64,000 bases of DNA from an uncultured Pelagibacteraceae bacterium (GCA_902513955.1 CABXOW010000005.1:1-64000); one strand, 5' to 3'. Positions 53,671 through 63,316 are shown, numbered from the stretch's first letter. The notes: generated by a model not told the origin, from the letters alone. Program-made: numbers and translations.

Positions 53671-54225
53671 ATGCCAGTTGAAACTCCAATATGTGATTTT
53701 AATAAGAAAGCTTTACCATTCGAATTAAAATCAACTGAAAACAAACTTATTTCACTAAATGAAATCAAAGGAGAAAATGGAACTTTAATTATGTTTATTT
53801 GTAATCATTGTCCTTATGTAAAAGCTATCACTAAAGATATTGTTCATGATTGTGAAGAATTAAAAAAAATAGGAATTAATTCAGTAGCAATATGTTCTAA
53901 TGACTCTGTTAATTATCCAGAAGACTCATTTGAAAACATGATAAAGTTTTCAAAAAATAATGATTTTAATTTTCCTTATTTAGTTGACGAAACCCAAGAA
54001 GTAGCTAAAGCTTACGAAGCAACATGTACTCCTGATTTTTTTGGCTACAATAAAAATTTAGAGCTTCAATATAGAGGACGAATGAGAGAATTAAAAAATC
54101 TAATACCTGTTAGAGATACCGAAAGCGATCTATTAAATGCAATGAAACAAATTTATGAAACAGGAAAAGGTCCTAAAAATCAAATCCCTAGTGCTGGTTG
54201 TAGTATAAAATGGAAGTATAATTAA
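53671..54225 (+). CDS. Thioredoxin-fold protein (AhpC/TSA-like)
   Basis: A 184-residue soluble thioredoxin-fold protein. The redox motif is FICNHCPYVKAI near residue 43 (CxxC in the order Asn-His), typical of a group of redoxin-domain proteins. GINSVAICSNDSVNYPEDSF near residue 75 and TPDFFGYNKNLELQYRGR near residue 118 (cis-Pro) follow. No signal peptide is present. It shares one base with the start of the glycosyltransferase gene. Substrate or partner unknown. Confidence 0.88.
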   Translation: MPVETPICDFNKKALPFELKSTENKLISLNEIKGENGTLIMFICNHCPYVKAITKDIVHDCEELKKIGINSVAICSNDSVNYPEDSFENMIKFSKNNDFNFPYLVDETQEVAKAYEATCTPDFFGYNKNLELQYRGRMRELKNLIPVRDTESDLLNAMKQIYETGKGPKNQIPSAGCSIKWKYN

Positions 54226-55307
54226 TGTATGTAATTGTAACTAGGTCTTTTCCACCTGAGCTTGGGGGTATGCAAAGTTTAATGTGGGGCCTTACAAGGG
54301 AACTTTCAAAGAGTTTTATGATTAAAGTTTTTGCTGATTATATTGAAAATCACAAAACATTTGATGAGCAAGCTTCATTTTCTATTGAAAGAGTTGGTGG
54401 ACCTAAATTACTAAGAAAGTATAGAAAAGCTTATCTAATTGATGAATTTGTTAAAGATAGCAAAGTTAATGCCATTATTTCAGATCATTGGAAAAGTATT
54501 GAGCATTTAAAAACTAATAAAAAAAAATATTGCTTAATTCACGGAAAGGAAATTAATCATGCTAAAGGATCAGGTATTAATAAACGTATATTAAAAGTTT
54601 TAAATAATGTTGATAGAGTAATAGCCAATTCAAATTATACAAAAAATTTAGCAATAGAGCTTGGGGTAAATCAAGATAAGATTATTGTCATCAATCCAGG
54701 AATTGATCCAATAAAAGATCTTGATAAAAAATCGTTAGATAAAGTTGAAAGTTTACTTAAAGTAAAAACACCAAGATTAATTACGGTTTCAAGATTTGAT
54801 AAGAGAAAAAATCATGAAAAGATAATAATGGCATTAAGAAATCTCAAGCAGATTTACCCAGATATTGTTTATATTTGTGTTGGATATGGTGAAGAAGAAG
54901 AGAATATTAAAAATTTAGTTAAAGAATTAGATTTAGAAGGTCAGGTAATGTTTTTTAAAGACATAAGTGATGATTTAAAAAATTCTTTAATTGCAAAATC
55001 AAATATTTTTGTAATGCCATCTGTTATTCATAAATCTTCAGTAGAGGGTTTTGGTATAGCTTATACTGAGGCTGCTCAATATAGCATTCCATCAATAGGT
55101 GGAAAAGATGGTGGCGCATCTGATGCAATTGAGCATGAAAAAACAGGTTTAATTTGTGATGGTAATAATTTGGATGAAATTTATTCATCAATCAATTCAA
55201 TGTTAGAAAATAAAAAATATTTAGAGTATGGCAAAAATGCAAAAGACTTAGTCAATAAGTTCTATTGGTCTAGTATTGTTGAAAAATACAAAGATATCCT
55301 AAACTAA
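54225..55307 (+). CDS. Glycosyltransferase family 4
   Basis: A 360-residue GT-B transferase. The acceptor-side loop is RSFPPELGGMQSLMWGLTRE near residue 6. The donor domain contains LITVSRFDKRKNHEKIIMAL near residue 185 and the EX7E-type signature SSVEGFGIAYTEAAQYSIPS near residue 272, followed by GGASDAIEHEKTG. It transfers a hexose to a lipid or polysaccharide at the inner membrane. Unlike the island genes, its codon use resembles the housekeeping genes, so it is probably part of the core cell-envelope set. Confidence 0.9.
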   Translation: MYVIVTRSFPPELGGMQSLMWGLTRELSKSFMIKVFADYIENHKTFDEQASFSIERVGGPKLLRKYRKAYLIDEFVKDSKVNAIISDHWKSIEHLKTNKKKYCLIHGKEINHAKGSGINKRILKVLNNVDRVIANSNYTKNLAIELGVNQDKIIVINPGIDPIKDLDKKSLDKVESLLKVKTPRLITVSRFDKRKNHEKIIMALRNLKQIYPDIVYICVGYGEEEENIKNLVKELDLEGQVMFFKDISDDLKNSLIAKSNIFVMPSVIHKSSVEGFGIAYTEAAQYSIPSIGGKDGGASDAIEHEKTGLICDGNNLDEIYSSINSMLENKKYLEYGKNAKDLVNKFYWSSIVEKYKDILN

Positions 55308-55346
55308 GATTGTTTATACTTTAGTTATAATTATAGTCATTTATTA

Positions 55347-56234
55347 ATGTCCAATAACAAATTAGCAATATTTTTAATAATCATTTCTGTTTTTTTTGGA
55401 ACTGTAATGCTTTCTTTTTTAAAAATAGCTCAAGAAGATGTAAATGTTTACGTAGCAGGTTTTTTTAGATTTTTTTTAGGATTAGTAATTATCTTACCCT
55501 ACATAATTAAAAAAAAAAACACTGTACTTAAAACAACTCATCTTAAACAACATTTCTTAAGAGCAATACTTGGTTTGCCTGCAATGCTTTTATACTTTTC
55601 TGCTTTAGTATTGCTGCCTATTGAAAAACTTACTGCAATATCTTTCGTTGTTCCTTTAATAGTAACAATACTTGCAGTATTTTTTTTAGGAGAGAAGATT
55701 TACATTTATAGAACCTTAGCATTAATACTTGGTTTTAGCGGAATGTTAGTAATTATTCGACCTGGTTATGTAGATATATCTGTTGGAGTATATATGGTTT
55801 TATTCTCAGCATTACTCTGGTCAATCAATATAATTATAACTAAAAAAATTTCCAAAGATGATAGCGCAATTACTATTCTAGCTTATCAATCTATTTTTAT
55901 GAGTCTACTTAGCTTCTTTATTGTTTTATTTTTTTGGGAGATGCCAAGCTTTAAAACATTTATCTATTTAATTTTAGCGGCGATGTGTGGAACGGTTCTG
56001 CATTTAGCACTCAATCATGCATTTAAATTAGTCGATGTAAGCATGACACAACCTTATTCTTTCTTAAACTTAGTTTTTGCATCTATTATTGGATATTTTG
56101 TATTTGATGAAACTCCAGATCTTTATACTTGGATTGGTGCTCTTATAATATTTACTGGTGTGCTTATAATTTCTTATAGAGAGATGAAGTTAGATAAAGA
56201 AATAATCAGAAAAAGAGTAGATATTAAATCTTAA
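55347..56234 (+). CDS. EamA/DMT-superfamily transporter
   Basis: A 295-residue, ten-helix drug/metabolite transporter with two EamA repeats (about residues 6-138 and 150-280). RFFLGLVIILPYIIKKK near residue 41 and the end-of-repeat GEKIYIYRTLALILGFSGMLVI near residue 115 are typical. It is convergent with TctA of system 2, overlapping by 4 bp at the stops. Substrate unknown. Confidence 0.88.
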   Translation: MSNNKLAIFLIIISVFFGTVMLSFLKIAQEDVNVYVAGFFRFFLGLVIILPYIIKKKNTVLKTTHLKQHFLRAILGLPAMLLYFSALVLLPIEKLTAISFVVPLIVTILAVFFLGEKIYIYRTLALILGFSGMLVIIRPGYVDISVGVYMVLFSALLWSINIIITKKISKDDSAITILAYQSIFMSLLSFFIVLFFWEMPSFKTFIYLILAAMCGTVLHLALNHAFKLVDVSMTQPYSFLNLVFASIIGYFVFDETPDLYTWIGALIIFTGVLIISYREMKLDKEIIRKRVDIKS

Positions 56235-57730
56235 TTTTTTTTAGTAACTGTTTTATAAATTTGCCATCCAATAATAAAGATTGTGGTAGCTAATATACAG
56301 GCAGTAAGAGTTCTATCCCATAAAAACGTCCAAGAACCATCACTTAATAGTAAAGATCTTCTTAAGTTTTCTTCCATTAATCCACCAAGCACAAAAGCTA
56401 ATATAAGTGGTGGCATTGGAAAATCATATAAACGCATAAAAGTTGCTACAACTGCAATTCCTATCATTAAATAAATATCGAAATTATTAAATGACATGAC
56501 ATAAATTCCTGTAATTGAAAAAAATAAGATAAGTGGAATTAAATAATTTTTAGGAACAGCTAAAATCCTAGCAATATAGGGAATTAAAGGTAAGTTTAGG
56601 ATAAGCAATATTACCATTCCAATATACATAGACATTATAACTGACCAAAAAATTTCTGGATTAGTCACATAAAGTCTTGGACCAGGTTGAATACCAAATC
56701 CTAAAAGAGCACCAAGCATTACAGCAGTAGTTCCACTTCCTGGTATACCTAAAGTTAATAACGGAACAAATGCACCAGAACATGCTGCGTTATTTGCTGT
56801 TTCTGGTGCAGCTAATCCATGAACACTACCTTTGCCAAACTTTTCTTTTTCTTCATCATTAACTAAATTTCTCTCCATTCCATAAGCTAAAAAAGAAGCG
56901 ATAGTCGCACCAGCGCCAGGTAAAACACCGATAATAAAACCAATAATAGATGTTCTAGGGATGGTTTTTAACATTTTAGTTCTCTCTTCTTTATCTATTT
57001 TAATTGAACCTAGTTCAGTAAGAGAAACTTGTTTTGCGGCTGCTGTTGGATCATTACGTTTTAAAATAATAGTGAGCGCTTCACTCATTGCAAATGTTGC
57101 CATCACAACCAAAACAAAGCTTATACCGTCTGTTAAATTCATATTGTTAAATGTAAATCTTGTAATGTCCGACAAACTATCTTGACCAACTGATGCCAAC
57201 ATTAATCCTAGTACCACCATCATCATAGCTTTAATAAATTGACCTTTAGATGAAAATGCTGCAATAGCTGTTAAACCTAAAATCATTAATGCAAAGTAAT
57301 CAGGTGATCTAAAAGACAAACTTACTTTTGATAAACTTGGTGCCATAAATAATAAATAAATTGCAGCAAGTGTTCCTCCTGCAAAAGAACTCCAGGCAGC
57401 TATAGCTAAAGCTTTTCCGGCTTTACCTTGTTGTGCCATTGGATAACCATCAAAAGAAGTCGCTACAGTTCCGGGAACTCCTGGTGCATTTAATAATATT
57501 GAAGAAGTAGATCCTCCAAATACTGCCCCATAATAAACCCCCGCCATTAAAATCAAACCAGTTGCAGGATCAAATCCATAAGTAATTGGTATCATTAAAG
57601 CTATTGCTGTCATTGGACCAAGACCTGGCAACATTCCAATGATTGTTCCAAAGAAACAACCAATCATTACCATTAATATATTTTGAAAAGTAAGAGCAGT
57701 TTTTAAGCCAATTAAAATTCCTTCTATCAT
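56231..57730 (-). CDS. tctA: Tripartite tricarboxylate transporter large subunit (TctA family), system 2
   Basis: A 499-residue permease with the duplicated motif near residue 27 (IGMLPGLGPMTAIALMIPIT) and near residue 262 (FIIGVLPGAGATIASFLAYG). NAPGVPGTVATSFDGYPMAQ near residue 80 and LTLGIPGSGTTAVMLGALL near residue 315 are diagnostic. It differs clearly from the system-1 TctA, so the two are not recent duplicates. Its start overlaps the tctB stop by 4 bp. Confidence 0.95.
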   Translation of the reverse strand: MIEGILIGLKTALTFQNILMVMIGCFFGTIIGMLPGLGPMTAIALMIPITYGFDPATGLILMAGVYYGAVFGGSTSSILLNAPGVPGTVATSFDGYPMAQQGKAGKALAIAAWSSFAGGTLAAIYLLFMAPSLSKVSLSFRSPDYFALMILGLTAIAAFSSKGQFIKAMMMVVLGLMLASVGQDSLSDITRFTFNNMNLTDGISFVLVVMATFAMSEALTIILKRNDPTAAAKQVSLTELGSIKIDKEERTKMLKTIPRTSIIGFIIGVLPGAGATIASFLAYGMERNLVNDEEKEKFGKGSVHGLAAPETANNAACSGAFVPLLTLGIPGSGTTAVMLGALLGFGIQPGPRLYVTNPEIFWSVIMSMYIGMVILLILNLPLIPYIARILAVPKNYLIPLILFFSITGIYVMSFNNFDIYLMIGIAVVATFMRLYDFPMPPLILAFVLGGLMEENLRRSLLLSDGSWTFLWDRTLTACILATTIFIIGWQIYKTVTKKN

Positions 57731-58197
57731 CCCATTACACCAATCATTTGTAGAAATGGATCTCTTAAATAAATATCAAGTACACCATGTAAAAGATACA
57801 TAAACGCTGCAACAAATGGAAAAGAAAGTAAAAACATTAATATCCATTTTCTCTCACCTAAAAAATAATACGACGCTATTAGAAATAAAGATGTGGTTAA
57901 AAAATAACCAATTTTTAATATGGTAGCTCCATAGATTATTGCAATTAAAACTAAAATAGCTGTTTTCTTATACTCCAAAGATCTATGTTCAACTTTAATT
58001 GTATTAGGATCTGGTAAAATTAATTTTAATCCTGAAAAAAATAATCCAGCATAACCTAAATAAATCGGAAATGTTCTAGCGTTAAAAGGTGCATTTTCAT
58101 CAAATGTAAAAACTTGAATTTGGTAAGCAGTATATAAATAAAATGCTGAAAAAATAAAAAAGAGCAGTGATATAATTTTTGTAGTATTTATATTCAC
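57727..58197 (-). CDS. tctB: Tripartite tricarboxylate transporter small membrane subunit (TctB family), system 2
   Basis: A 156-residue protein with four hydrophobic segments (about residues 7-24, 42-60, 78-108 and 118-140) and the N-terminal FNARTFPIYLGYAGL motif of TctB proteins. It sits between tctC and tctA with a 4-bp overlap into tctA. Confidence 0.88.
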   Translation of the reverse strand: MNINTTKIISLLFFIFSAFYLYTAYQIQVFTFDENAPFNARTFPIYLGYAGLFFSGLKLILPDPNTIKVEHRSLEYKKTAILVLIAIIYGATILKIGYFLTTSLFLIASYYFLGERKWILMFLLSFPFVAAFMYLLHGVLDIYLRDPFLQMIGVMG

Positions 58198-58225
58198 TGC
58201 TCTAATTTTTTAATAATCCAAAAGA

Positions 58226-59206
58226 TTATATAACTCCTAATTTCTTCATAAGAGCTGTCATTTCTTCTGTTTGTTTTTCTAAGAAAGAAACAAACTTGTC
58301 ACCTGGATTGTAAATATTAACCCAAGCATTTCTTGCTCTAACAGTTTCCCATTCAGAAGTTTTTTGTACATCGCCTAGCATTTTAGCTATAGCATTTTTA
58401 TCAGCACTGCTCATACCTGGAGGCCCAAAAAATCCTCTCCAGTTAACGAATTGTACATCATATCCTTGTTCTTTAAGAGTTGGTGCGTCTGGAGCATCAG
58501 AAACTCTTGAAGGAGCAGTAATACCAATAATTCTTACTTGGTCTCTTGCACCCATAAGTTCACCTAAACCTGTAGAGATAATTTGAGTCTCTCCAGATAA
58601 AAGTCCAGCTAACGCTTTTCCACCAGCATCATAAGGTATATAAATTACATCATTTGGATTAGCACCTGCAGCTTGGAAAGCTAACGCACCAATTAAATGG
58701 TCCATACTTCCTCTTACTGATCCACCTGCCATTTTAACAGAGCTTGGATTCTTTTTATATGCATCAACAACATCTTTAAAGTTTTTGAAAGGTGAGTTTT
58801 TTGCAACAGCAATCGCACCATAATCACCAATTACACCAGCGATCGGCACAACGTCTTTATAAGATAAAGTGCCACTTCCACTAACGTAACCTTTGTGTCT
58901 AGTGATTGATCTTAAAACTAATGGTGTAGATTGAACTAAAACAGTGTTTGCAGGTTTAGTATTAATCATAAAAGCTAAAGCTTTACCACCACCACCACCT
59001 GACATATTTTCAAATGATGCACTTTTTAACATACCAGCTTTAGTTAAAGCTTCTCCAGTACCTCTAGCAGTTCCATCCCAACCACCTCCAGCACCACCAC
59101 CGATTACGAAATGAATTTTATCAATCGCAATTGAACTAGTTGTAGTTGCTGAAAATAATAAGATTGCTGAGAATAATACTGAAACTATTTTTTTTATATT
59201 ATTCAT
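58226..59206 (-). CDS. tctC: Tripartite tricarboxylate transporter binding protein (TctC family), system 2
   Basis: A 326-residue periplasmic receptor with a signal peptide (hydrophobic residues 8-20, cleavage near SSIA, residue 27). The mature start IDKIHFVIGGGAGGGWDGTA is a glycine-rich variant of the usual motif. SGGGGGKALAFMIN near residue 68 and DAPTLKEQGYDVQFVNWRGF near residue 235 fit TctC. A GAGGGA ribosome site like that of dctP precedes ATG. Here tctC leads the operon, unlike in system 1. The glycine-rich binding loops differ from system 1, suggesting another ligand. Confidence 0.9.
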   Translation of the reverse strand: MNNIKKIVSVLFSAILLFSATTTSSIAIDKIHFVIGGGAGGGWDGTARGTGEALTKAGMLKSASFENMSGGGGGKALAFMINTKPANTVLVQSTPLVLRSITRHKGYVSGSGTLSYKDVVPIAGVIGDYGAIAVAKNSPFKNFKDVVDAYKKNPSSVKMAGGSVRGSMDHLIGALAFQAAGANPNDVIYIPYDAGGKALAGLLSGETQIISTGLGELMGARDQVRIIGITAPSRVSDAPDAPTLKEQGYDVQFVNWRGFFGPPGMSSADKNAIAKMLGDVQKTSEWETVRARNAWVNIYNPGDKFVSFLEKQTEEMTALMKKLGVI

Positions 59207-59428
59207 TTTTTTCCCTCATTGGTTTTAAAATACAAAGTTAATTACACTATGAGCATGATTGCAAATAATATAGTATCATACAACCTATAGGTGATTAAAT
59301 AATTTGATTAAGTTTTATTGATAATAATAAGTTTAAAAAAAAATAAAATCAAAAAAATCACTTAATTGGTTAATTGAAATAATTCTTTCCTATTATTTAT
59401 TTAAAAGTAAATGATAAAAGTATAATCA

Positions 59429-60505
59429 ATGAATGAGTCTAAAGTTTTTTTTAATCTTTCAAACTATAAACATCTATTAACTAAAAAATTTCTTTTAGTA
59501 ATTTTAATTTCTATCCCAAGTGCAATTGTTGCTGATTATTTTAATATTCCATTAGCTTGGATGTTGGGGCCAATGATCATTACTTCGATTGGAGCGTTAG
59601 CAGGATTAAAAGTTAAAATGCCTAAATTAGCTCTTAGCTCTATTTTAATTATTCTTGGACTACATATTGGTAATTACATTGATCAAAATTTATTTAATCA
59701 AATGATTAATTGGATTTGGACTTCTATAATAATGCTTATCTATATAATCGTCTGTATTTTGATTGTATCAAAATATCTTCAAAAATTTTCAGGTTATGGT
59801 GAAAAAGCTTCAATATTCTCTGCAGCACCAGGTGCCTTAGGTCCATTAATGATTTTAGCAGAAAATGAAAAAACCGATTTATCTCAAGTAGCAACTTCAC
59901 ATTTAATTAGGCTAATTATAATCATAACTGTTATTCCATTTATTATCGTTAATAATACTGGTTCAGAAGCATTACTATTAGATGACTTTGATTACATGGG
60001 TCAAAATCATCTAAATCTAATTTTACTTATCATTGCATCTTTGTTTTTTATTTTTGTTTTTGATAAAATTAGAGTTCCGGCAGCTTTATTATCTGGAACG
60101 CTATTTGCTAGTGGATTATTACAAATCACAGATATTGCTTCATACAAACTGCCTGATGCATCTATTAATTTTTGCCTTTTAATACTTGGTGCTTCTGTCG
60201 GATGCAGGTTTGCTGAAAAAACTGTTAAAGAAATTGCTAACAATTCCCTACATAGCATAGTTGCAACAACTATATTGGTATTGCTAGGTTTAATTGCAGC
60301 TTATATTGCAACATTCTTTGTTGATACAAATATTCTAACATTAATATTATCTTTTAGTCCTGGTGGAATTTATGAGGTAGCTGTTATAGCTATTGCTTTT
60401 GATCTAGATCCAGACTTTGTTGCGTTTCATCATATAATAAGATTACTTTTTATACTTTTTACTGTTCCTGTATTTTTAAGAATATTAGAAAAACTTAAGA
60501 AATAA
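59429..60505 (+). CDS. AbrB-family membrane protein
   Basis: A 358-residue protein with two AbrB repeats (PF05145-type, a membrane family unrelated to the AbrB transcription factor). Repeat one has IPLAWMLGPMIITSIGALAG near residue 40 and FSAAPGALGPLMIL near residue 130. Repeat two has VPAALLSGTLFASGLLQI near residue 212 and SFSPGGIYEVAVIAIAFDLD near residue 305. About ten membrane segments are predicted. The family often occurs beside tripartite transporters and is thought to transport small organic anions. It is divergent from tctC of system 2, with 222 bp between starts. Confidence 0.88.
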   Translation: MNESKVFFNLSNYKHLLTKKFLLVILISIPSAIVADYFNIPLAWMLGPMIITSIGALAGLKVKMPKLALSSILIILGLHIGNYIDQNLFNQMINWIWTSIIMLIYIIVCILIVSKYLQKFSGYGEKASIFSAAPGALGPLMILAENEKTDLSQVATSHLIRLIIIITVIPFIIVNNTGSEALLLDDFDYMGQNHLNLILLIIASLFFIFVFDKIRVPAALLSGTLFASGLLQITDIASYKLPDASINFCLLILGASVGCRFAEKTVKEIANNSLHSIVATTILVLLGLIAAYIATFFVDTNILTLILSFSPGGIYEVAVIAIAFDLDPDFVAFHHIIRLLFILFTVPVFLRILEKLKK

Positions 60506-61436
60506 TATCAGACAATCTTTCAAAAACTTTTTCTGCTGACAGCTTAGATAGCTCTGGAGCTTGAATTGCTTTAAAGTTTTCTCTTTCAATACTAACTTTA
60601 AAAGGAGTTGTGTGAGATCCAAATAAAGCAATTCCTTTTGATCCTAAATGAGCCGTCATATGAGCAGGTCCAGTATCATTGGCAACAACAAATGAACTAT
60701 CTTTGATTAATGCTGCTAACTGAGAAATATCTAAAGCTTTACCATTATCTAAAACACAAAGCGCATTAATACTTGATGCTTCTTTAATTTCGCTAGGTCC
60801 AGGTGCTATAACTACTTTAAATTTATTGTCTAATTTCTCATTAATCATAGAAATTAAATCATTATAATAAGGCCATTTCTTAGAAGTTAAATGGGGAGAG
60901 CAAAAAGGAAAAAGAACAATATATTTTTCCAATTGATGGTAATTTTTTATTTGAGATATATCTGATGGGCTCCATGAAAAATCAGGGCTTAAAGTATGAT
61001 TAGTGTTAATTCTAGAACTTTTTAACTGATGGTCAAACCTTGATAAAACTGAGTCTTTATCAAAATCTTCTTTTGTAGTTCCTTCGGGTAATGTGGTTTC
61101 TGTAGATGACCATATATCTTTAGTTGCTTTTGGAAATAATATTTTTTTATAAAATGATGTTCGGCTAGAGTTTTGAAGGTCATAAATTTTAGAAAATTTG
61201 TATTTCTTAATATTTTTCATCAACGAATATAAGTAAATGAGATTAAATCTTGATAATCGCTTATCTAAAATAACATTCGAAACATGAGGATTTTTTTTAA
61301 ATAAATCAAAATACGGTTTTGTTGTTAATAAATGAACTTCATCACCCATGTGATTTTCAGAAATATCTTGAATTGCACCACATGCTTGGGCTATATCACC
61401 CAAAGAACCATGTTTAATGATTAAAATATTAGACAT
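60495..61436 (-). CDS. Glycosyltransferase family 9 (heptosyltransferase-like)
   Basis: A 313-residue GT-B transferase. The N-terminal ILIIKHGSLGDIAQACGAI is the family-9 acceptor loop, YIVLFPFCSPHLTSKKWPYY near residue 170 and SSFVVANDTGPAHMTAHLG near residue 255 are donor-binding motifs (Asp-Thr-Gly-Pro-x-His). It probably adds heptose or another sugar to the lipopolysaccharide core. Its 3' end overlaps the convergent AbrB-family gene by 11 bp. Confidence 0.9.
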   Translation of the reverse strand: MSNILIIKHGSLGDIAQACGAIQDISENHMGDEVHLLTTKPYFDLFKKNPHVSNVILDKRLSRFNLIYLYSLMKNIKKYKFSKIYDLQNSSRTSFYKKILFPKATKDIWSSTETTLPEGTTKEDFDKDSVLSRFDHQLKSSRINTNHTLSPDFSWSPSDISQIKNYHQLEKYIVLFPFCSPHLTSKKWPYYNDLISMINEKLDNKFKVVIAPGPSEIKEASSINALCVLDNGKALDISQLAALIKDSSFVVANDTGPAHMTAHLGSKGIALFGSHTTPFKVSIERENFKAIQAPELSKLSAEKVFERLSDIIS

Positions 61437-61468
61437 ATTTATAACAACTTAACATAGTATATTTTTTA

Positions 61469-61858
61469 ATGAATAAAATTCTAGTTGAAGTATCAGTTGG
61501 TGAATTATTAGACAAAATTTCTATCCTCGAAATTAAACAAGAAAAAATCAAAGATCTTGATAAATTAAAATTTATTAACGAAGAACACTCAATCCTCAAA
61601 GATCAACTAAATAACAATGTTAAATCTGATCAAAAGCTAACTGAACTTTTTGAATCGTTAAAGCAAATTAATGCAAAATTATGGGTAATTGAGGATGATA
61701 AAAGACAATGTGAAAAAGAAAAAGATTTTACCGATCCTTTTATTAGGCTCTCAAGAGATGTTCATTTCTTGAATGATGATAGAGCAAAAATTAAATTAGA
61801 AATTAATAATCACACAGGTTCAAAGATTAAAGAAATCAAAGAATACACTAGCTACTAA
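61469..61858 (+). CDS. DUF6165-like small protein
   Basis: A 129-residue, highly charged, mostly helical protein. The N-terminus ILVEVSVGELLDKISILEIK, then a helical stretch of alternating Lys/Glu, and the C-terminal DPFIRLSRDVHFLNDDRAKI resemble the DUF6165 family, often found near glycosyltransferases. A coiled coil is likely over residues 15-85. It is divergent from the family-9 glycosyltransferase, 32 bp between start codons. Function unknown. Confidence 0.75.
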   Translation: MNKILVEVSVGELLDKISILEIKQEKIKDLDKLKFINEEHSILKDQLNNNVKSDQKLTELFESLKQINAKLWVIEDDKRQCEKEKDFTDPFIRLSRDVHFLNDDRAKIKLEINNHTGSKIKEIKEYTSY

Positions 61859-62636
61859 AAACTCTAGGAAACCAATCTTCACGCATCAAATCACCTGACA
61901 TTAGATTAATACCATCAAACGGTGGAGAAGTTGGTCCTCCTCTATCAATGTATCTAACATCATCACCTATAAATCTCATTGAAAATGCTCTTCGTGATTT
62001 AGAGGTATTATTACCAGTTGAACCATGTACGATTTTAAAATTAAATAATACAGCATCACCTAAACTTAATTCTGGGATTAAAATATTTTTTTCAAATTCT
62101 TCTGATGATGGTAAATCCATAAATGAAGTATCGTCTTTATACCAAGACTGATTAGTTGACCATTTTGTTGGTCTAATTAACTTTGACCATTTATGAGAGC
62201 CTAAAATTAATTGAAGATTATTTTTTTTATCAACTTCATCTAATGGTATCCAAAAACTTCCTGTATCATTACCATCAACACAGTAATAAGGCATATCTTG
62301 ATGCCAAGGTGTTTCTTTGTGTGTTCCTGGTTCTTTAATAAAAATATGCTCATGAAAAATTTGAGACGATTTAGAATTATTGGCTTCAGCAACTATTTGT
62401 GCTCCAAGTGAATTAAAGATACAATCCTTAAATTCTTTTATTCTTTCCCAATTACAATAATCTTCAAAAAATCTACCCTTATTGTCATTTACATTTTCTC
62501 TTCCATGTTTACTTGGGTTATCTAAAACTTTTTGAAACCCTTTTTTTAAAGGTTCAATCCATTCCTTAAAAATATCTTTAATAATTATGACACCATTATT
62601 TTGATAATCTTTAATTTGTTTTTCAGATAAAAACAT
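61848..62636 (-). CDS. Phytanoyl-CoA dioxygenase-family Fe(II)/2-oxoglutarate oxygenase
   Basis: A 262-residue oxygenase of the PhyH family. The facial triad is visible as HQDMPYY near residue 117 (His-x-Asp) and the distal His in VHGSTGNNTSKSRRAFSMRF near residue 202, whose Arg binds 2-oxoglutarate. YQNNGVIIIKDIF at the start is the usual family entry. Substrates in bacteria range from ectoine to small organophosphonates and lipids; here it is unknown. Its end overlaps the convergent DUF6165-like gene by 11 bp and it sits 2 bp from an ABC permease gene. Confidence 0.9.
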   Translation of the reverse strand: MFLSEKQIKDYQNNGVIIIKDIFKEWIEPLKKGFQKVLDNPSKHGRENVNDNKGRFFEDYCNWERIKEFKDCIFNSLGAQIVAEANNSKSSQIFHEHIFIKEPGTHKETPWHQDMPYYCVDGNDTGSFWIPLDEVDKKNNLQLILGSHKWSKLIRPTKWSTNQSWYKDDTSFMDLPSSEEFEKNILIPELSLGDAVLFNFKIVHGSTGNNTSKSRRAFSMRFIGDDVRYIDRGGPTSPPFDGINLMSGDLMREDWFPRVFSS

Positions 62637-62638
62637 TT

Positions 62639-63316
62639 TTATTGTTGAAAGCTATACTTTTTCTCTAAAAATTTAATGACATTATGAATGATAAAAGTCA
62701 TGAACAAATAAATACCACCCGCAACAATAAAAACTTCTATCGGTTTAAAAGTTGTTGAAATTATATATTTAGCAACACCTGTTAAATCCATTAATGTTAC
62801 AGTACTTGCTAAAGACGTTCCTTTCATCATTAATATTATTTCATTTCCATAAGCTGGTAGAGACTGCCTAATAGCAATTGGAATTTGAATTTTAAAAAAT
62901 ATAATTTTGTTTGAAATTCCTAGGCTTTTTCCTGCCTCAATAACTCCTGGTTTTATTGTTTGAAATGCAGATCTTAATATTTCTGATGTATAAGCACCGG
63001 TATTTAATGCAAAAGCAATAATTGCACACCAATATGGTTCTTTTAATATTACCCATAAAAATGTTGTTCTTAAATACTCAATTTGACCTAAACCAAAATA
63101 AATAATAAATATCTGTACTAATAAAGGTGTGCCCCTAAACACATAAGAATAACCATAAGCAAATTTATTAATAAATATATTTTTATTCATTCTCAAAATT
63201 GCGAAAAATAAACCTAAAAACATTCCTATTATTAAAGAGACAGATAAAAGTTTTAATGTAATTAAGGTAGCATTTAATAACTTTGGAAAACTAGTGAACA
63301 TTAACTCAAAATCCAT
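62639..63316 (-). CDS. Polar amino-acid ABC transporter permease (HisM type)
   Basis: A 225-residue inner-membrane permease with five predicted helices. The N-terminal LLNATLITLKLLSVSLIIGM, RGTPLLVQIFIIYFGL near residue 60 and the EAA loop EAGKSLGISNKIIFFKIQIP near residue 141 are characteristic of the HAAT family. It overlaps the companion permease by 1 base and precedes the dioxygenase gene. The ATPase and binding-protein genes are not in the window. Confidence 0.92.
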   Translation of the reverse strand: MDFELMFTSFPKLLNATLITLKLLSVSLIIGMFLGLFFAILRMNKNIFINKFAYGYSYVFRGTPLLVQIFIIYFGLGQIEYLRTTFLWVILKEPYWCAIIAFALNTGAYTSEILRSAFQTIKPGVIEAGKSLGISNKIIFFKIQIPIAIRQSLPAYGNEIILMMKGTSLASTVTLMDLTGVAKYIISTTFKPIEVFIVAGGIYLFMTFIIHNVIKFLEKKYSFQQ

